Part shown: positions 8,245 through 17,613 of the stretch, in pieces
Layout of the letters: every line of letters begins with the position of its first letter
Numbering within the stretch: the stretch's first letter is position 1
NCBI RefSeq assembly: GCF_036924745.1
Contig: NZ_JAZHSD010000001.1
Span: 1-64,000 of the forward strand
Source of the DNA: Bradyrhizobium sp. AZCC 1693
Lineage (GTDB): Bacteria; Pseudomonadota; Alphaproteobacteria; Rhizobiales; Xanthobacteraceae
DNA: 64,000 nt
Direction of reading: 5' to 3'
Notes under the pieces: model-generated
Told to the model about the DNA's origin: nothing
The model's input: only the letters and a program-made list of their open reading frames with translations
Databases searched by the model: none
Program-made: the position numbers and the translations under genes

Positions 8245-9027
8245 TCAGCGTTGCGTCAAAAAGCCGACCAGCGCATCGGTGAAGGCGTGCGGTTGCTCGA
8301 CGTTCGAAATATGAGCCGCATCGAGGATGGTCATGCTTGCGCCGGGAATCCGGCTGCGCATGAATTCGGCGTCCGCGATCGTCGTCGACATATCGTGGCG
8401 GCCGGCGATGACCAGCGTCGGGCTCTTGATCCTGGGCAGCAGTTCGCGCTGGTCGAGCGTCGACAGCGCCTCGCAGCAGGCGATGTAGCCCTCGACCGGC
8501 GTGGTCAGCATCATCGCCTTCATGTTGGCCGCGATCTGCGGCTCGCGCTCGCGAAAATCCGCCGTCAGCCAGCCCGCCATCACGGCGTCGGCGACCGCGG
8601 CGATGCCGCCTTGCTTCACCGCCTTGATGCGGTCGTTCCAGCGCGTCGGGTCCGGGTAATGGCAGGTGGTGTTGGCCAGCACGATCTTGCCGAATCTGTC
8701 TGATGCGTTGGCGCCCAGCCATTGCCCGACCATGCCGCCCATCGACAGCCCGCACCAATGGGCTTTTGCGATGTTGAGGTCGTCGAGGATCGCCAGCACG
8801 TCGCGGCCGAAACGCTCCAATGAATAGGGCCCGGGCGGCACGCTCGACTTGCCGTGACCGCGACGGTCGTAGCGGATGACGCGGAACACCTGCGTCAGCG
8901 CCTTCATCTGCGGCTCCCACATCTGCATGGTCGAGCCCAGCGAATTCGACAGCATTAGCGTCGGGCCGCCGTCGCGGCCTTCGACGGATACGTTGAGCAG
9001 GCACCCGTCGGCGTCGATCATCGGCAT
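8245..9027 (-). CDS. pcaD: 3-oxoadipate enol-lactonase
   Basis: Alpha/beta-hydrolase (260 residues) that opens beta-ketoadipate enol-lactone to beta-ketoadipate. It shows the oxyanion segment SNSLGST, the nucleophile elbow GLSMGG (Ser near residue 94), an acid region AGRHD and the catalytic His in DAAHISNVEQP. The MLSNSLG and RYDRRGHG blocks are typical of PcaD. It sits between pcaB and pcaC with gaps of 18 and 10 bases. Confidence 0.92.
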   Translation of the reverse strand: MPMIDADGCLLNVSVEGRDGGPTLMLSNSLGSTMQMWEPQMKALTQVFRVIRYDRRGHGKSSVPPGPYSLERFGRDVLAILDDLNIAKAHWCGLSMGGMVGQWLGANASDRFGKIVLANTTCHYPDPTRWNDRIKAVKQGGIAAVADAVMAGWLTADFREREPQIAANMKAMMLTTPVEGYIACCEALSTLDQRELLPRIKSPTLVIAGRHDMSTTIADAEFMRSRIPGASMTILDAAHISNVEQPHAFTDALVGFLTQR

Positions 9028-9045
9028 TTGGAATTCTCCGGTCTC

Positions 9046-10401
9046 TTATTTGTCGTCCAGCGAAGCGAGCAGGCGGTCGATCAGCGCCTGCGAGGCGCCC
9101 TGATAGGCCATCGGCTCGAACAGTGCAGTGATTTTATCGGCGCTGAGCTGCGCGGTGATCTTGGCATCCGCCGTCAGGACATCGCGCAAATGCTTTTTGT
9201 CGGCAACCGCCTTCTTGCTCGCCGCCTCGACCAGATGATGCGCATCGCTCTTGCCGATCTTTTCGGCCAGCGCCATCGTCACCGCTTCGGCCATAATCAG
9301 TCCGCCCGTCGCGTCGAGGTTGACGCGCATGCGCGCGGCATCGACTTCCAGCCCCTCGGCGATATCGACGATCGCCGCCAGCGCGCCCGAGGTGACCAGC
9401 AGCAGTGTCGGCAGCGTCGGCCATTCGGCGTGCCAGGGACCGGCGCTGCGCTCGTGGTCCTGCACCTGCGCCGCAAAAATCGTCGCCGCGAGGTTGGGCG
9501 CCATCGTGGCCGCCGCCAGCGCACTGGCTGCCGCCACCGGATTGCGCTTGTGCGGCATGGTCGAGGAGCCGCCGCGGCCTTCGCCCGAGGGCTCGAACGC
9601 TTCGCCGACATCGGTCTGCATCATCAGCGAGATGTCGCGCGCGATCTTGCCGCAGGTGCCGGCGATGATGGCGAACACCGAGGCCGCTTCCGCGATGCGG
9701 TCGCGGTGGGTGTGCCAGGGCGCATCGGGTAGCGGCAGGTCGAGTTCTTGCGCCAGCCGTTCCGCGACCGGCAAGCCCTTGTCGCCGAGGGCGGCGAGTG
9801 TGCCGGCCGCGCCGCCGAATTGCAGCGCCAGCGTCTCGCGGCGCACGCGCTGCAGCCGCAGCTTCGAGCGGTGCAGCGCCGCGGCATATTCGGCGAGCTT
9901 GAGCCCGAACGGCATCGGCAGGGCATGCTGCAGCCAGGTGCGGGCGACCACGGGGGTATGGCGGTATTGACGCGCCAGTGCGGCAAAGCCCGCGATCGCG
10001 CGATTGGTGTCGGCGAGCAGCGCGTCGATGCCGGCGCGGAGGCCGAGCATGGCGCCGGTATCGATCACGTCCTGGCTGGTCGCGCCCCAATGCACATAGC
10101 GCGCCGCCTCGGCATCCACCTTGGCGACATTTGCCGTGAGCGCCTTGACCAGCGGGATGGCGAGGTTACCGGAGCGGGTGGCGGCGTCGGCCAGCGCGGC
10201 GAGGTCGAACGATTCGGTCCTGCACGCATTCGTGATCGGTCTCGCGGCGCTTGCCGGAATCACCCCCAGCGCGGCCTCGGCGCGCGCCAGCGCAGCCTCG
10301 AAATCCAACATGTTTTGCAAGGCCGCGGCATCGTCGCATGTCGCGCGCATCGCGGCGCTCGACAGCATCGGGGCAAGCAATGGGGAGAGTGAGGCGCTCA
10401 T
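9046..10401 (-). CDS. pcaB: 3-carboxy-cis,cis-muconate cycloisomerase
   Basis: Fumarase/aspartase-superfamily enzyme (451 residues) that lactonises 3-carboxymuconate to 4-carboxymuconolactone. The family signature GSSTMPHKRNPV is clear, as are the WGATSQD and TWLQHALP blocks. The start at 10401 (MSASLSPLL) is chosen over an in-frame ATG 66 bases upstream because the protein aligns with the family from there. It is the first gene of pcaB-D-C; pcaGH are not in the window. Confidence 0.92.
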   Translation of the reverse strand: MSASLSPLLAPMLSSAAMRATCDDAAALQNMLDFEAALARAEAALGVIPASAARPITNACRTESFDLAALADAATRSGNLAIPLVKALTANVAKVDAEAARYVHWGATSQDVIDTGAMLGLRAGIDALLADTNRAIAGFAALARQYRHTPVVARTWLQHALPMPFGLKLAEYAAALHRSKLRLQRVRRETLALQFGGAAGTLAALGDKGLPVAERLAQELDLPLPDAPWHTHRDRIAEAASVFAIIAGTCGKIARDISLMMQTDVGEAFEPSGEGRGGSSTMPHKRNPVAAASALAAATMAPNLAATIFAAQVQDHERSAGPWHAEWPTLPTLLLVTSGALAAIVDIAEGLEVDAARMRVNLDATGGLIMAEAVTMALAEKIGKSDAHHLVEAASKKAVADKKHLRDVLTADAKITAQLSADKITALFEPMAYQGASQALIDRLLASLDDK

Positions 10402-10461
10402 CTGCGCGCGACCTAACCATCCCGGCCGGTCAATGCCAATGCCCTTGTCGGATCGCTCGTG

Positions 10462-10481
10462 TTGCACTTGCGAATATGCAA
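10462..10481. promoter_or_regulatory. Candidate operator between pcaB and coxG
   Basis: TTGCA and TGCAA form a perfect 5-bp inverted repeat with a 10-bp spacer in the divergent pcaB/coxG region. The geometry suits a LysR-type T-N11-A site, but it does not match the PcaQ consensus I know, and no regulator gene is adjacent. Confidence 0.25.
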
Positions 10482-10568
10482 CGCTTATCGCATTGGGCGG
10501 CCTTCCTTTTGGCCCGGCCGTGCTTTACTTGGGAGATATCAGGTTGAGGCGATCCAGGAGGCACCCCC

Positions 10569-11015
10569 ATGGCCATGACGATGAACGGCGAAGTCCAGCT
10601 TGCGGCGTCGCGCGAGGCCGTGTGGGCCAAGCTGAACGATCCGGAAGTGCTGAAGGCCTGCATCCCAGGCTGCGAGGAGCTGGAAAAGACCGAAGACAAC
10701 GGCTTCCGCGCCACCGCCAAAATGAAGGTCGGGCCGGTCTCCGCCCGGTTCAAGGGCAAGGTCATGCTGAGCGATCTCGACCCGCCCAACGGCTACAAGA
10801 TCTCGGGCGAAGGCGAGGGTGGCGTCGCCGGCTTTGCCAAGGGTGGCGCCACCGTGGCGCTCGCCGAAAAGGATGGCGGTACCCTGTTGAGCTATAATGT
10901 CGAGGCCCAGATCGGCGGCAAGCTTGCCCAGCTCGGCCAGCGCCTGATCAACGGCGCGGCCAAGAAACTGGCCGACGAGTTCTTCGCCAATTTCGCCAAG
11001 GCCGTGCAAGGTTGA
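10569..11015 (+). CDS. coxG: CoxG-like SRPBCC protein (carbon monoxide dehydrogenase subunit G family)
   Basis: A 148-residue START/SRPBCC-fold protein. Known CoxG proteins are linked to membrane anchoring or maturation of CO dehydrogenase and related molybdenum hydroxylases. Family blocks are visible: VWAKLNDPEVLKACIPGCEEL near residues 18-38, then FKGKVMLSDLDPPNGYKISGEG. A strong AGGAGG lies nine bases upstream of the ATG. It leads the CODH-like cluster; the gap to coxS is 201 bases and contains an 11-bp tandem duplication. Confidence 0.88.
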   Translation: MAMTMNGEVQLAASREAVWAKLNDPEVLKACIPGCEELEKTEDNGFRATAKMKVGPVSARFKGKVMLSDLDPPNGYKISGEGEGGVAGFAKGGATVALAEKDGGTLLSYNVEAQIGGKLAQLGQRLINGAAKKLADEFFANFAKAVQG

Positions 11016-11097
11016 TCAAGGCTGACCAAGGCTGATTCTGCGCGGCCCACCCCGGTCGAACAGGCCCGTCAAGTCCATCTGGCCATGCCCCAGGAGA

Positions 11098-11119
11098 GGG
11101 GCTCGTGAGGGGCTCGTGA
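11098..11119. repeat. 11-bp tandem duplication in the coxG-coxS gap
   Basis: The unit GGGGCTCGTGA occurs twice head to tail without mismatch. It lies 97 bases upstream of coxS and has no known role. Confidence 0.8.
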
Positions 11120-11216
11120 GGTTGCTCATTATCGGGATGGCCCATATTATGGCTTTTGGAATGACTTTAAACGCCTGCGCGGCCGATATGCGGCGGTGCA
11201 GCTCAAGAGAGTGCTG

Positions 11217-11696
11217 ATGGCCAAGATTTCCCTGATCGTGAACGGTAATCCCGTAAACGCCAATGTCGATTCCCGTACCCTGCTGGTCCAGTTTCTGCGG
11301 GAAAATCTGCGGCTGACGGGCACCCATGTCGGCTGCGACACCTCGCAATGCGGCGCCTGCGTCGTGCATATCGACGGCAAGGCGGTGAAATCCTGCACCA
11401 CGCTCGCAGTGATGGCCGATGGCCACGAGGTTCGCACCATCGAGGGGCTGGCCGCGGACGGCGCGCCGCTGCATCCGATGCAGGAAGCCTTCCGCGAACA
11501 TCATGGCCTGCAGTGCGGCTTCTGCACCCCCGGCATGATCATGACCGCGGTCGATCTGGTCAATCGCAAGGGCCATGATCTTTCGGACCAAATCATCCGC
11601 GAAGAGCTCGAAGGCAATCTGTGCCGCTGCACCGGCTACCAGAACATCGTCCAGTCGATCGCCGCCGGCGCCAAGGCGATGGCCAAATCCGCTTAA
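11217..11696 (+). CDS. coxS: Molybdenum hydroxylase 2Fe-2S small subunit (CoxS-like)
   Basis: A 159-residue electron-transfer subunit of the xanthine oxidase/CODH family. It has the plant-ferredoxin-type cluster Cys40, Cys45, Cys48 and Cys60 ([10 protein letters not shown]) and the alpha-helical cluster Cys100, Cys103, Cys136 and Cys138 ([19 protein letters not shown]). Start at 11217 is chosen over one 21 bases upstream because AAGAGAG precedes it and the family begins [11 protein letters not shown] coxL gene is expected next but coxM follows after 43 bases. Confidence 0.93.
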   Translation: MAKISLIVNGNPVNANVDSRTLLVQFLRENLRLTGTHVGCDTSQCGACVVHIDGKAVKSCTTLAVMADGHEVRTIEGLAADGAPLHPMQEAFREHHGLQCGFCTPGMIMTAVDLVNRKGHDLSDQIIREELEGNLCRCTGYQNIVQSIAAGAKAMAKSA

Positions 11697-11739
11697 TCGA
11701 CAAATCGATTTCATCGCGACTGCGATCAGGAAGTTCTCA

Positions 11740-12543
11740 ATGTACGAATTCAAATATCATCGTCCGGCGACCGTGCGGCAGGCCGCCAATCTCCTGGTGA
11801 AGAACGAAGACGCCAAGGTGATCGCCGGCGGCCACACGCTGGTGCCGGTCATGAAGCAGCGGCTCGCCAGCCCGCCGCATCTGGTCGACCTCTCCCATAT
11901 CGAAGGGCTCGACGCGATCGAGATGAAGGGCCGTTCGCTGGTGATCGGCGCGACCGCCAGTCATGCCGCCGTCGCGACGTCCCCGATCGTCGGCGAAGCC
12001 ATTCCGGCGCTGGCCGAACTCGCCGGCGGAATCGGCGATCCCGCGGTGCGTCACAAGGGCACGATCGGCGGCTCGCTCGCCAACAATGATCCCACCGCGG
12101 ATTATCCCGCAGCGGTGCTGGCGCTCGGCGCCACCATCGTCACCAACAAGCGCCGCCTGAAGGCGGAAGAATTCTTCCAGGGCCTGTTCACGACCGCGCT
12201 GGAAAGCGACGAGATCATCACCAAGGTGATGTTCCCGCTGCCGAAGAAAGCGGCCTATATCAAATTCCGCAACCAGGCCTCGCGTTATGCGTTGGTTGGC
12301 GTGTTCGTCGCCAAGCGTCCGTCGGATGTGCGCGTCGCGGTCACCGGCGCGGGCTCGGACGGCGTGTTCCGTGCCACCGCGTTCGAAGAGGCGCTGAAAA
12401 AGCGCTTCTCGCACAAGGTGCTCGACGGCATCTCGGTATCGTCGGAAGGGCTGAACAGCGATCTGCACGGCAGCGCCGAATATCGCGCGCACCTGATCGG
12501 CGTCCTGACGCGCCGCGCCGTCGAAGCCGCGACGGCGAAGTAA
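11740..12543 (+). CDS. coxM: Molybdenum hydroxylase FAD-binding medium subunit (CoxM-like)
   Basis: FAD-binding subunit of a CODH/xanthine dehydrogenase-type enzyme, 267 residues. It begins MYEFKYHRPATV and carries both flavin motifs: AGGHTLVP near residue 29 and TIGGSLANNDPTADYP near residue 108. The CO dehydrogenase C-terminal flavoprotein domain follows. AGGAAG lies six bases before the ATG. It sits directly after coxS with no room for the large subunit. Confidence 0.93.
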   Translation: MYEFKYHRPATVRQAANLLVKNEDAKVIAGGHTLVPVMKQRLASPPHLVDLSHIEGLDAIEMKGRSLVIGATASHAAVATSPIVGEAIPALAELAGGIGDPAVRHKGTIGGSLANNDPTADYPAAVLALGATIVTNKRRLKAEEFFQGLFTTALESDEIITKVMFPLPKKAAYIKFRNQASRYALVGVFVAKRPSDVRVAVTGAGSDGVFRATAFEEALKKRFSHKVLDGISVSSEGLNSDLHGSAEYRAHLIGVLTRRAVEAATAK

Positions 12544-12580
12544 GTTTGCCGGTTTCTGGCTTATCAAGATTGGCTATCCC

Positions 12581-13489
<909 letters not shown>

Positions 13490-13511
13490 GTCGCGCGTCG
13501 TTGTAGAGTTC

Positions 13512-13611
13512 GTCATTCCGGGGCGACGCGTCAGCGTCGAACTATGGTGCGCAATTGCGCACCTGAGAATCTCGAGATTCCGGGTTCACGCTTCGCGTGC
13601 CCCGGAATGAC
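13512..13611. repeat. Palindromic intergenic repeat, GTCATTCCGG family (copy 1)
   Basis: A 100-bp element bounded by GTCATTCCGGGGC and its inverse GCCCCGGAATGAC, with internal dyads (CTCGAGATTCCGG and ACGCTTCGCGT). Related copies lie at 31661-31738, 55663-55736 and 63490-63602. REP/BIME-like; it sits between the MoxR gene and the coxE remnant and could form a stable RNA hairpin. Confidence 0.85.
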
Positions 13612-13628
13612 GAAAGCAGAGTTGTCCG

Positions 13629-14832
13629 ATGACCATCGATCATCTCAATCCACCGACCGGGCATATGGCCGACAATGTTGTCGGCTTCGCCCGCGCACTC
13701 CGCGCGGCCGGGATTCCCGTAGGTCCCGGCGCGGTCATCGACGCGCTCAACGCGCTGCAGGCGATCGAGATCGGCCACCGCGCCGACGTCTACGCCACGC
13801 TGGAGGCGATCTTCGTCAAGCGTCACGAGCATATGCTGATTTTTGCACAGGCGTTCGACCTGTTCTTCCGTGCCGCCGAAGACTGGAAGCACATGCTGGA
13901 TTCGGTGCCGCTGCCGGACCACGCCAAGAAGAAGCCGCCGCCGGCCTCGCGCCGGGTGCAGGAGGCCATGGCGCAGCCCTCTGCGCGGGATGACGCACCG
14001 CAGGTTCAGGAGCAGGAACTGCGGCTGTCGGTTTCCGACAAGGAGATCCTGCAGAAAAAGGATTTTGCGCAGATGAGCGCGGCCGAGATCGCCGAGGTCA
14101 CCCGCGCCATCGCCAACATGAAGCTGCCGCAGGCCGAATTGCGCACCCGCCGCTACCAGCCTGACGCCAAGGGGCTGCGGCTCGACATGCGGCGCACGCT
14201 GCGCAGTTCCCTGCGCACCGGCGGCGAGATCATCGATATCCGAAAGCTCGGCCGGATCGAGAAGCCGGCGCCGATCGTGGCGCTCCTGGATATATCGGGA
14301 TCGATGAGCGAATATACCCGCCTGTTCCTGCATTTCCTCCATGCCATCACCGACGCGCGCAAGCGCGTCTCCGTGTTCCTGTTCGGCACGCGGCTGACCA
14401 ATGTGACGCGGGCGCTGCGGGCGCGCGATCCGGATGAGGCGCTGGCGAGTTGCTCGTCTTCGGTGGAGGACTGGGCCGGCGGCACCCGCATCGCCACCTC
14501 GGCTGCACAGCTTCAACAAATTGTGGGGCCGCCGCGTGCTGGGGCAGGGCGCCATCGTGCTCTTGATATCAGACGGGCTGGAGCGGGAGGCCGACGCCAA
14601 GCTGGCGTTCGAGATGGACCGGCTGCACCGCTCCTGCCGCCGCCTGATCTGGCTCAACCCGCTGCTGCGCTACAGCGCCTTCGAGGCCAAGGCCCAGGGC
14701 ATCAAAATGATGCTGCCGCACGTTGACGAATTCCGCCCGGTGCATAATTTGACATCGATGGAAGGGCTGATCGAGGCGCTTTCGGCGCCGCCCCCGCCGC
14801 ACCACATGAGCCGTATCCGCTCAGCAGCTTGA
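13629..14832 (+). pseudogene. coxE: VWA-domain protein (CoxE-like), frameshifted
   Basis: Partner of the MoxR ATPase in maturation of CODH-type enzymes. The first frame encodes residues 1-291, with a VWA MIDAS motif DISGSMS near residue 220 and the EDWAGGTRIATS segment. The reading then shifts: the expected continuation LHSFNKLWGRRVLG...LLISDGLERE lies in the next frame to 14832. Removing one G of the GG at 14501-14502 restores a continuous 400-residue CoxE. Either a real inactivating insertion or a base-calling error; it is not in a long homopolymer. Confidence 0.82.
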
Positions 14833-14844
14833 AAGGGCATCAAA

Positions 14845-15174
14845 ATGCTCAACCGCGATGACGACATCCTGCAGGCCGCCGAGAACTGGCAGAAAGCCGG
14901 CCATGGGGTCGCACTGGCGACCGTGGTCGAAACCTGGGGCTCGGCGCCGAGGCCGGCGGGTTCGAGCCTTGTCATCAACGATGACGGCACGTTCTTAGGG
15001 TCGGTCTCCGGCGGCTGCGTCGAGGGCGCCGTCGTTACCGAGGCGCTGGATGTGATCGCCAATGGCAAGCCAAAAATGCTCGAATTCGGCGTCGCCGACG
15101 AGACCGCCTGGAATGTCGGGCTGTCCTGCGGCGGCACCATCCGCGTTTTCGTCGAGAAGGTCGCTCAGTCGTGA
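14845..15174 (+). CDS. XdhC/CoxI-family protein, N-terminal module
   Basis: A 109-residue protein matching only the XdhC_CoxI N-terminal domain (ETWGSAPRPAGSSL, then VSGGCVEGAVV and LSCGGTIRVFVE). XdhC proteins bind and sulfurate or deliver molybdenum cofactor to xanthine dehydrogenase-type enzymes. In this cluster the two XdhC halves are separate genes, as in other cox loci. Its stop overlaps the next gene (GTGA). It follows the coxE remnant by 12 bases. Confidence 0.88.
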   Translation: MLNRDDDILQAAENWQKAGHGVALATVVETWGSAPRPAGSSLVINDDGTFLGSVSGGCVEGAVVTEALDVIANGKPKMLEFGVADETAWNVGLSCGGTIRVFVEKVAQS

Positions 15175-15875
15175 AACTGGAAACCCTGACGCAGGTAAAC
15201 GCCGAGCGCGCCGCGCGCCGCCCGGTGATCGTGGTCACCGATACCGCCAATGGCGAACAGCGGCTAGTAAAGGCGAAGGATATCGCGACCGATCCGCTCG
15301 GTGCCGAACTTGCCAAGCAGTTGCGCATGGGCAAGAGCGGCACAATCGAGGCCGGCGGCAAGAAACTGTTTCTCAACGTCTACGCGCCGACCGCAAAACT
15401 CGTGATCGTCGGCGCGGTCCACATCAGCCAGGCGCTCGCGCCGCTCGCACGCGCACTCGACTACGACGTGACGGTGGTGGATCCGCGCACCGCCTTCGCC
15501 AGTCCCGAGCGCTTTCCCGACGTGCCGCTGATCGCCGAATGGCCCGACGTGGCGCTGCCGCCGCTCAACGTCGATCATTACACGGCGTTTGTTGCCCTTA
15601 CGCACGATCCCAAGATCGACGATCCGGCGCTCTTGCACGCCTTCGAGCGCGACTGCTTCTACATCGGCGCGCTCGGCTCGCGAAAAACCCATGCCAAGCG
15701 CGCCGAGCGGCTGAAGGCGCAGGGCGCTGATGACGCCGATATCGCGCGCATTCATGCGCCGATCGGGCTTTCGATCGGCGCGGTATCGCCATCGGAGATC
15801 GCGGTCGCGATCATGGCCGAGATCACCGCCGAGCTGCGTCTGTCGAAAGAAACCGCGAAGGTGCAGGCGGCATGA
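15171..15875 (+). CDS. XdhC/CoxF-family protein, Rossmann-type C-terminal module
   Basis: A 234-residue protein with an XdhC C-terminal Rossmann domain (LVIVGAVHISQALAPLA near residue 80, ALGSRKTHAKRAERL near residue 165) and the ending IGLSIGAVSPSEIAVAIMAEI that marks the family. It starts with GTG, overlapping the preceding stop by four bases, and its own stop overlaps the next ATG. Expected to work with the preceding N-terminal module in molybdenum cofactor insertion. Confidence 0.88.
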   Translation: MKLETLTQVNAERAARRPVIVVTDTANGEQRLVKAKDIATDPLGAELAKQLRMGKSGTIEAGGKKLFLNVYAPTAKLVIVGAVHISQALAPLARALDYDVTVVDPRTAFASPERFPDVPLIAEWPDVALPPLNVDHYTAFVALTHDPKIDDPALLHAFERDCFYIGALGSRKTHAKRAERLKAQGADDADIARIHAPIGLSIGAVSPSEIAVAIMAEITAELRLSKETAKVQAA

Positions 15876-17476
15876 AGTTCGGTCCCGCCAGTCCGGCTGA
15901 TGCGATTGGCGGCGTTACTGTGCATACGCTGCGGCAGGGTTCGCTGGTGCTCAAGAAGGGCACCACGATTGGCGCGGCCGAAGTCGAGGCGCTTAACAAC
16001 GCCGGCGTCAAAGAAATCGTCGTGGTGCGGCTGGAGCAGGGCGATGTCTCCGAGGACGTCGCTGCCGCCAGCATCGCGCAAGCCGTTGCCGGCGAGGGCG
16101 TCACGGTCGAGCGCGCCTTTACCGGCCGTTCCAACCTATTCGCGGCGCAGGCCGGCGTGCTGGTGGTCGATCGTGCCGCGGTCGACCGCATCAACGGCGT
16201 CGACGAGGCCATCACTTTTGCGACGCTCGCAGCCTTCAAGCCGGTGGTCGAAGGCGAGATGATCGCGACCGTAAAACTGATTCCGTTCGGCGTCGAGGCG
16301 AAGCTGCGCGATGCGGCCGTTGATGTCGCGGGCAAGGGTGCGCTGCGGATCGCGCCCTACACCATCAAGAAGGTCGGCGTGGTCTCGACGCTGCTGCCCG
16401 GGCTTGCGCCAAAGGTGATCGACAAGACCTTGCGGGTGACGGCGGAGCGGCTTGCGCCGGCCGGTGCCAGCATCATCGCCGAGCGCCGCGTGCCGCATGA
16501 CGAGGCTGCTCTGGCGTCCTCAATCAAGGAATTGCTCGGCCTCGGCGCCGAACTCGTCATCGTGTTCGGCGCCTCCGCAATCGCCGACCGCCGCGACGTC
16601 ATTCCGGCCGCCATCACGGAGATCGGCGGCCAGATCGAGCATTTCGGCATGCCGGTCGATCCCGGCAATCTGCTGCTGATCGGCAGCGCCGGCGGCGTGC
16701 CGGTGCTGGGCGCCCCGGGCTGCGCGCGCTCGCCGGTCGAAAATGGTTTTGACTGGGTGCTGATGCGGCTTCTCGCCGGCCTGAAGGTCACGCGCGCCGA
16801 ACTCACCGGCATGGGCGTCGGCGGTCTGCTGATGGAAATCGTCACCCGCCCGCAGCCGCGCACCGTTGCCGACCTCGAAGCCAACCGCAACGTCACCGCC
16901 ATCGTGCTCGCAGCCGGTCGCTCGACGCGGATGGGTGGCCCGAACAAGCTGCTGGCTGAAATTGACGGCAAGAAGCTGGTGCGGATCGTCGCGGAGCAAG
17001 CGCTGGCCTCGAAGGCGACCGAAATCATCGTCGTCACCGGCCATCAGGCCGAACTGGTCGAACAGGCGCTGGCGGGGCTGAACGTAAAGTTCGTCCGCAA
17101 CCCGGATTTCGCCGGTGGGCTGGCGTCTTCCGTCAAGGCGGGCATTGCGGCAGTGCCCGAGAATGCCGACGGCGCCGTCGTCTGTCTCGGCGACATGCCG
17201 CTGATATCAGCAAAATTGATCGACCAGTTGATCGAAACCTTTGCGCCGGACCGCGGCCATCTGATCGCCGTCCCCGTCAGCGACGGCCGCCGCGGCAATC
17301 CCGTGCTATGGTCGCGCCGCTTCTTCAGGGAGCTGATGACGCTGGATGGCGACGTCGGCGCCCGTCACCTGATCGCCAAGCACGCCGAGGCCGTGGCCGA
17401 AGTCCCGGTCGACGGCCAGAGCGCGTTTCTCGACATCGACACGCCGCAGGCGCTGGAAGCGGCGCGAGGATCGTAG
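15872..17476 (+). CDS. Molybdopterin-binding domain / molybdenum cofactor cytidylyltransferase fusion
   Basis: A 534-residue two-domain protein. Residues 1-335 resemble the MoeA/MogA molybdopterin-binding fold (TIKKVGVVSTLLPG, VIVFGASAIADRRDVIP, GTPP-loop-like GSAGGVPVLGAPGCARSP). Residues 340-534 are a MobA/MocA-type nucleotidyltransferase with LAAGRSTRMGGPNKLL, CLGDMPLI and DIDTP. It probably converts Mo-MPT to the cytosine dinucleotide form used by CODH and xanthine dehydrogenase-type enzymes. ATGA overlap with the preceding gene; last gene of the cluster. Confidence 0.9.
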   Translation: MKFGPASPADAIGGVTVHTLRQGSLVLKKGTTIGAAEVEALNNAGVKEIVVVRLEQGDVSEDVAAASIAQAVAGEGVTVERAFTGRSNLFAAQAGVLVVDRAAVDRINGVDEAITFATLAAFKPVVEGEMIATVKLIPFGVEAKLRDAAVDVAGKGALRIAPYTIKKVGVVSTLLPGLAPKVIDKTLRVTAERLAPAGASIIAERRVPHDEAALASSIKELLGLGAELVIVFGASAIADRRDVIPAAITEIGGQIEHFGMPVDPGNLLLIGSAGGVPVLGAPGCARSPVENGFDWVLMRLLAGLKVTRAELTGMGVGGLLMEIVTRPQPRTVADLEANRNVTAIVLAAGRSTRMGGPNKLLAEIDGKKLVRIVAEQALASKATEIIVVTGHQAELVEQALAGLNVKFVRNPDFAGGLASSVKAGIAAVPENADGAVVCLGDMPLISAKLIDQLIETFAPDRGHLIAVPVSDGRRGNPVLWSRRFFRELMTLDGDVGARHLIAKHAEAVAEVPVDGQSAFLDIDTPQALEAARGS

Positions 17477-17484
17477 ATTCGTAT

Positions 17485-17598
17485 GGTGGGCAAAGCGACT
17501 TGTCCGCCGTAGCTCTGAGAGCGAAGGCGGGAGCGAGCCCGCCACCCTTGTTCGCGCTGTGGATTGGTGGGCATGGCGCTTGTGCGCCTTTGCCCATC
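17485..17598. repeat. Palindromic intergenic repeat, GTGGGCAAAG family (copy 1)
   Basis: Starts GGTGGGCAAAGCGACTTGTC and ends TTTGCCCATC, with an internal core (AGCGACTTGTCCGCC and the GCGAAGGCGG dyad) shared with 27732-27877 and, inverted, with 54931-55040. It lies between the MoCo transferase gene and the convergent hypothetical gene and may act as a bidirectional terminator. Confidence 0.75.
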
Positions 17599-17613
17599 AA
17601 GCTGCTCCTTTGT

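Noticed and set aside
10462..10481. PcaQ binding site
   Set aside because: The inverted repeat is TTGCA-N10-TGCAA, unlike the PcaQ motif I know; kept only as a generic candidate operator.
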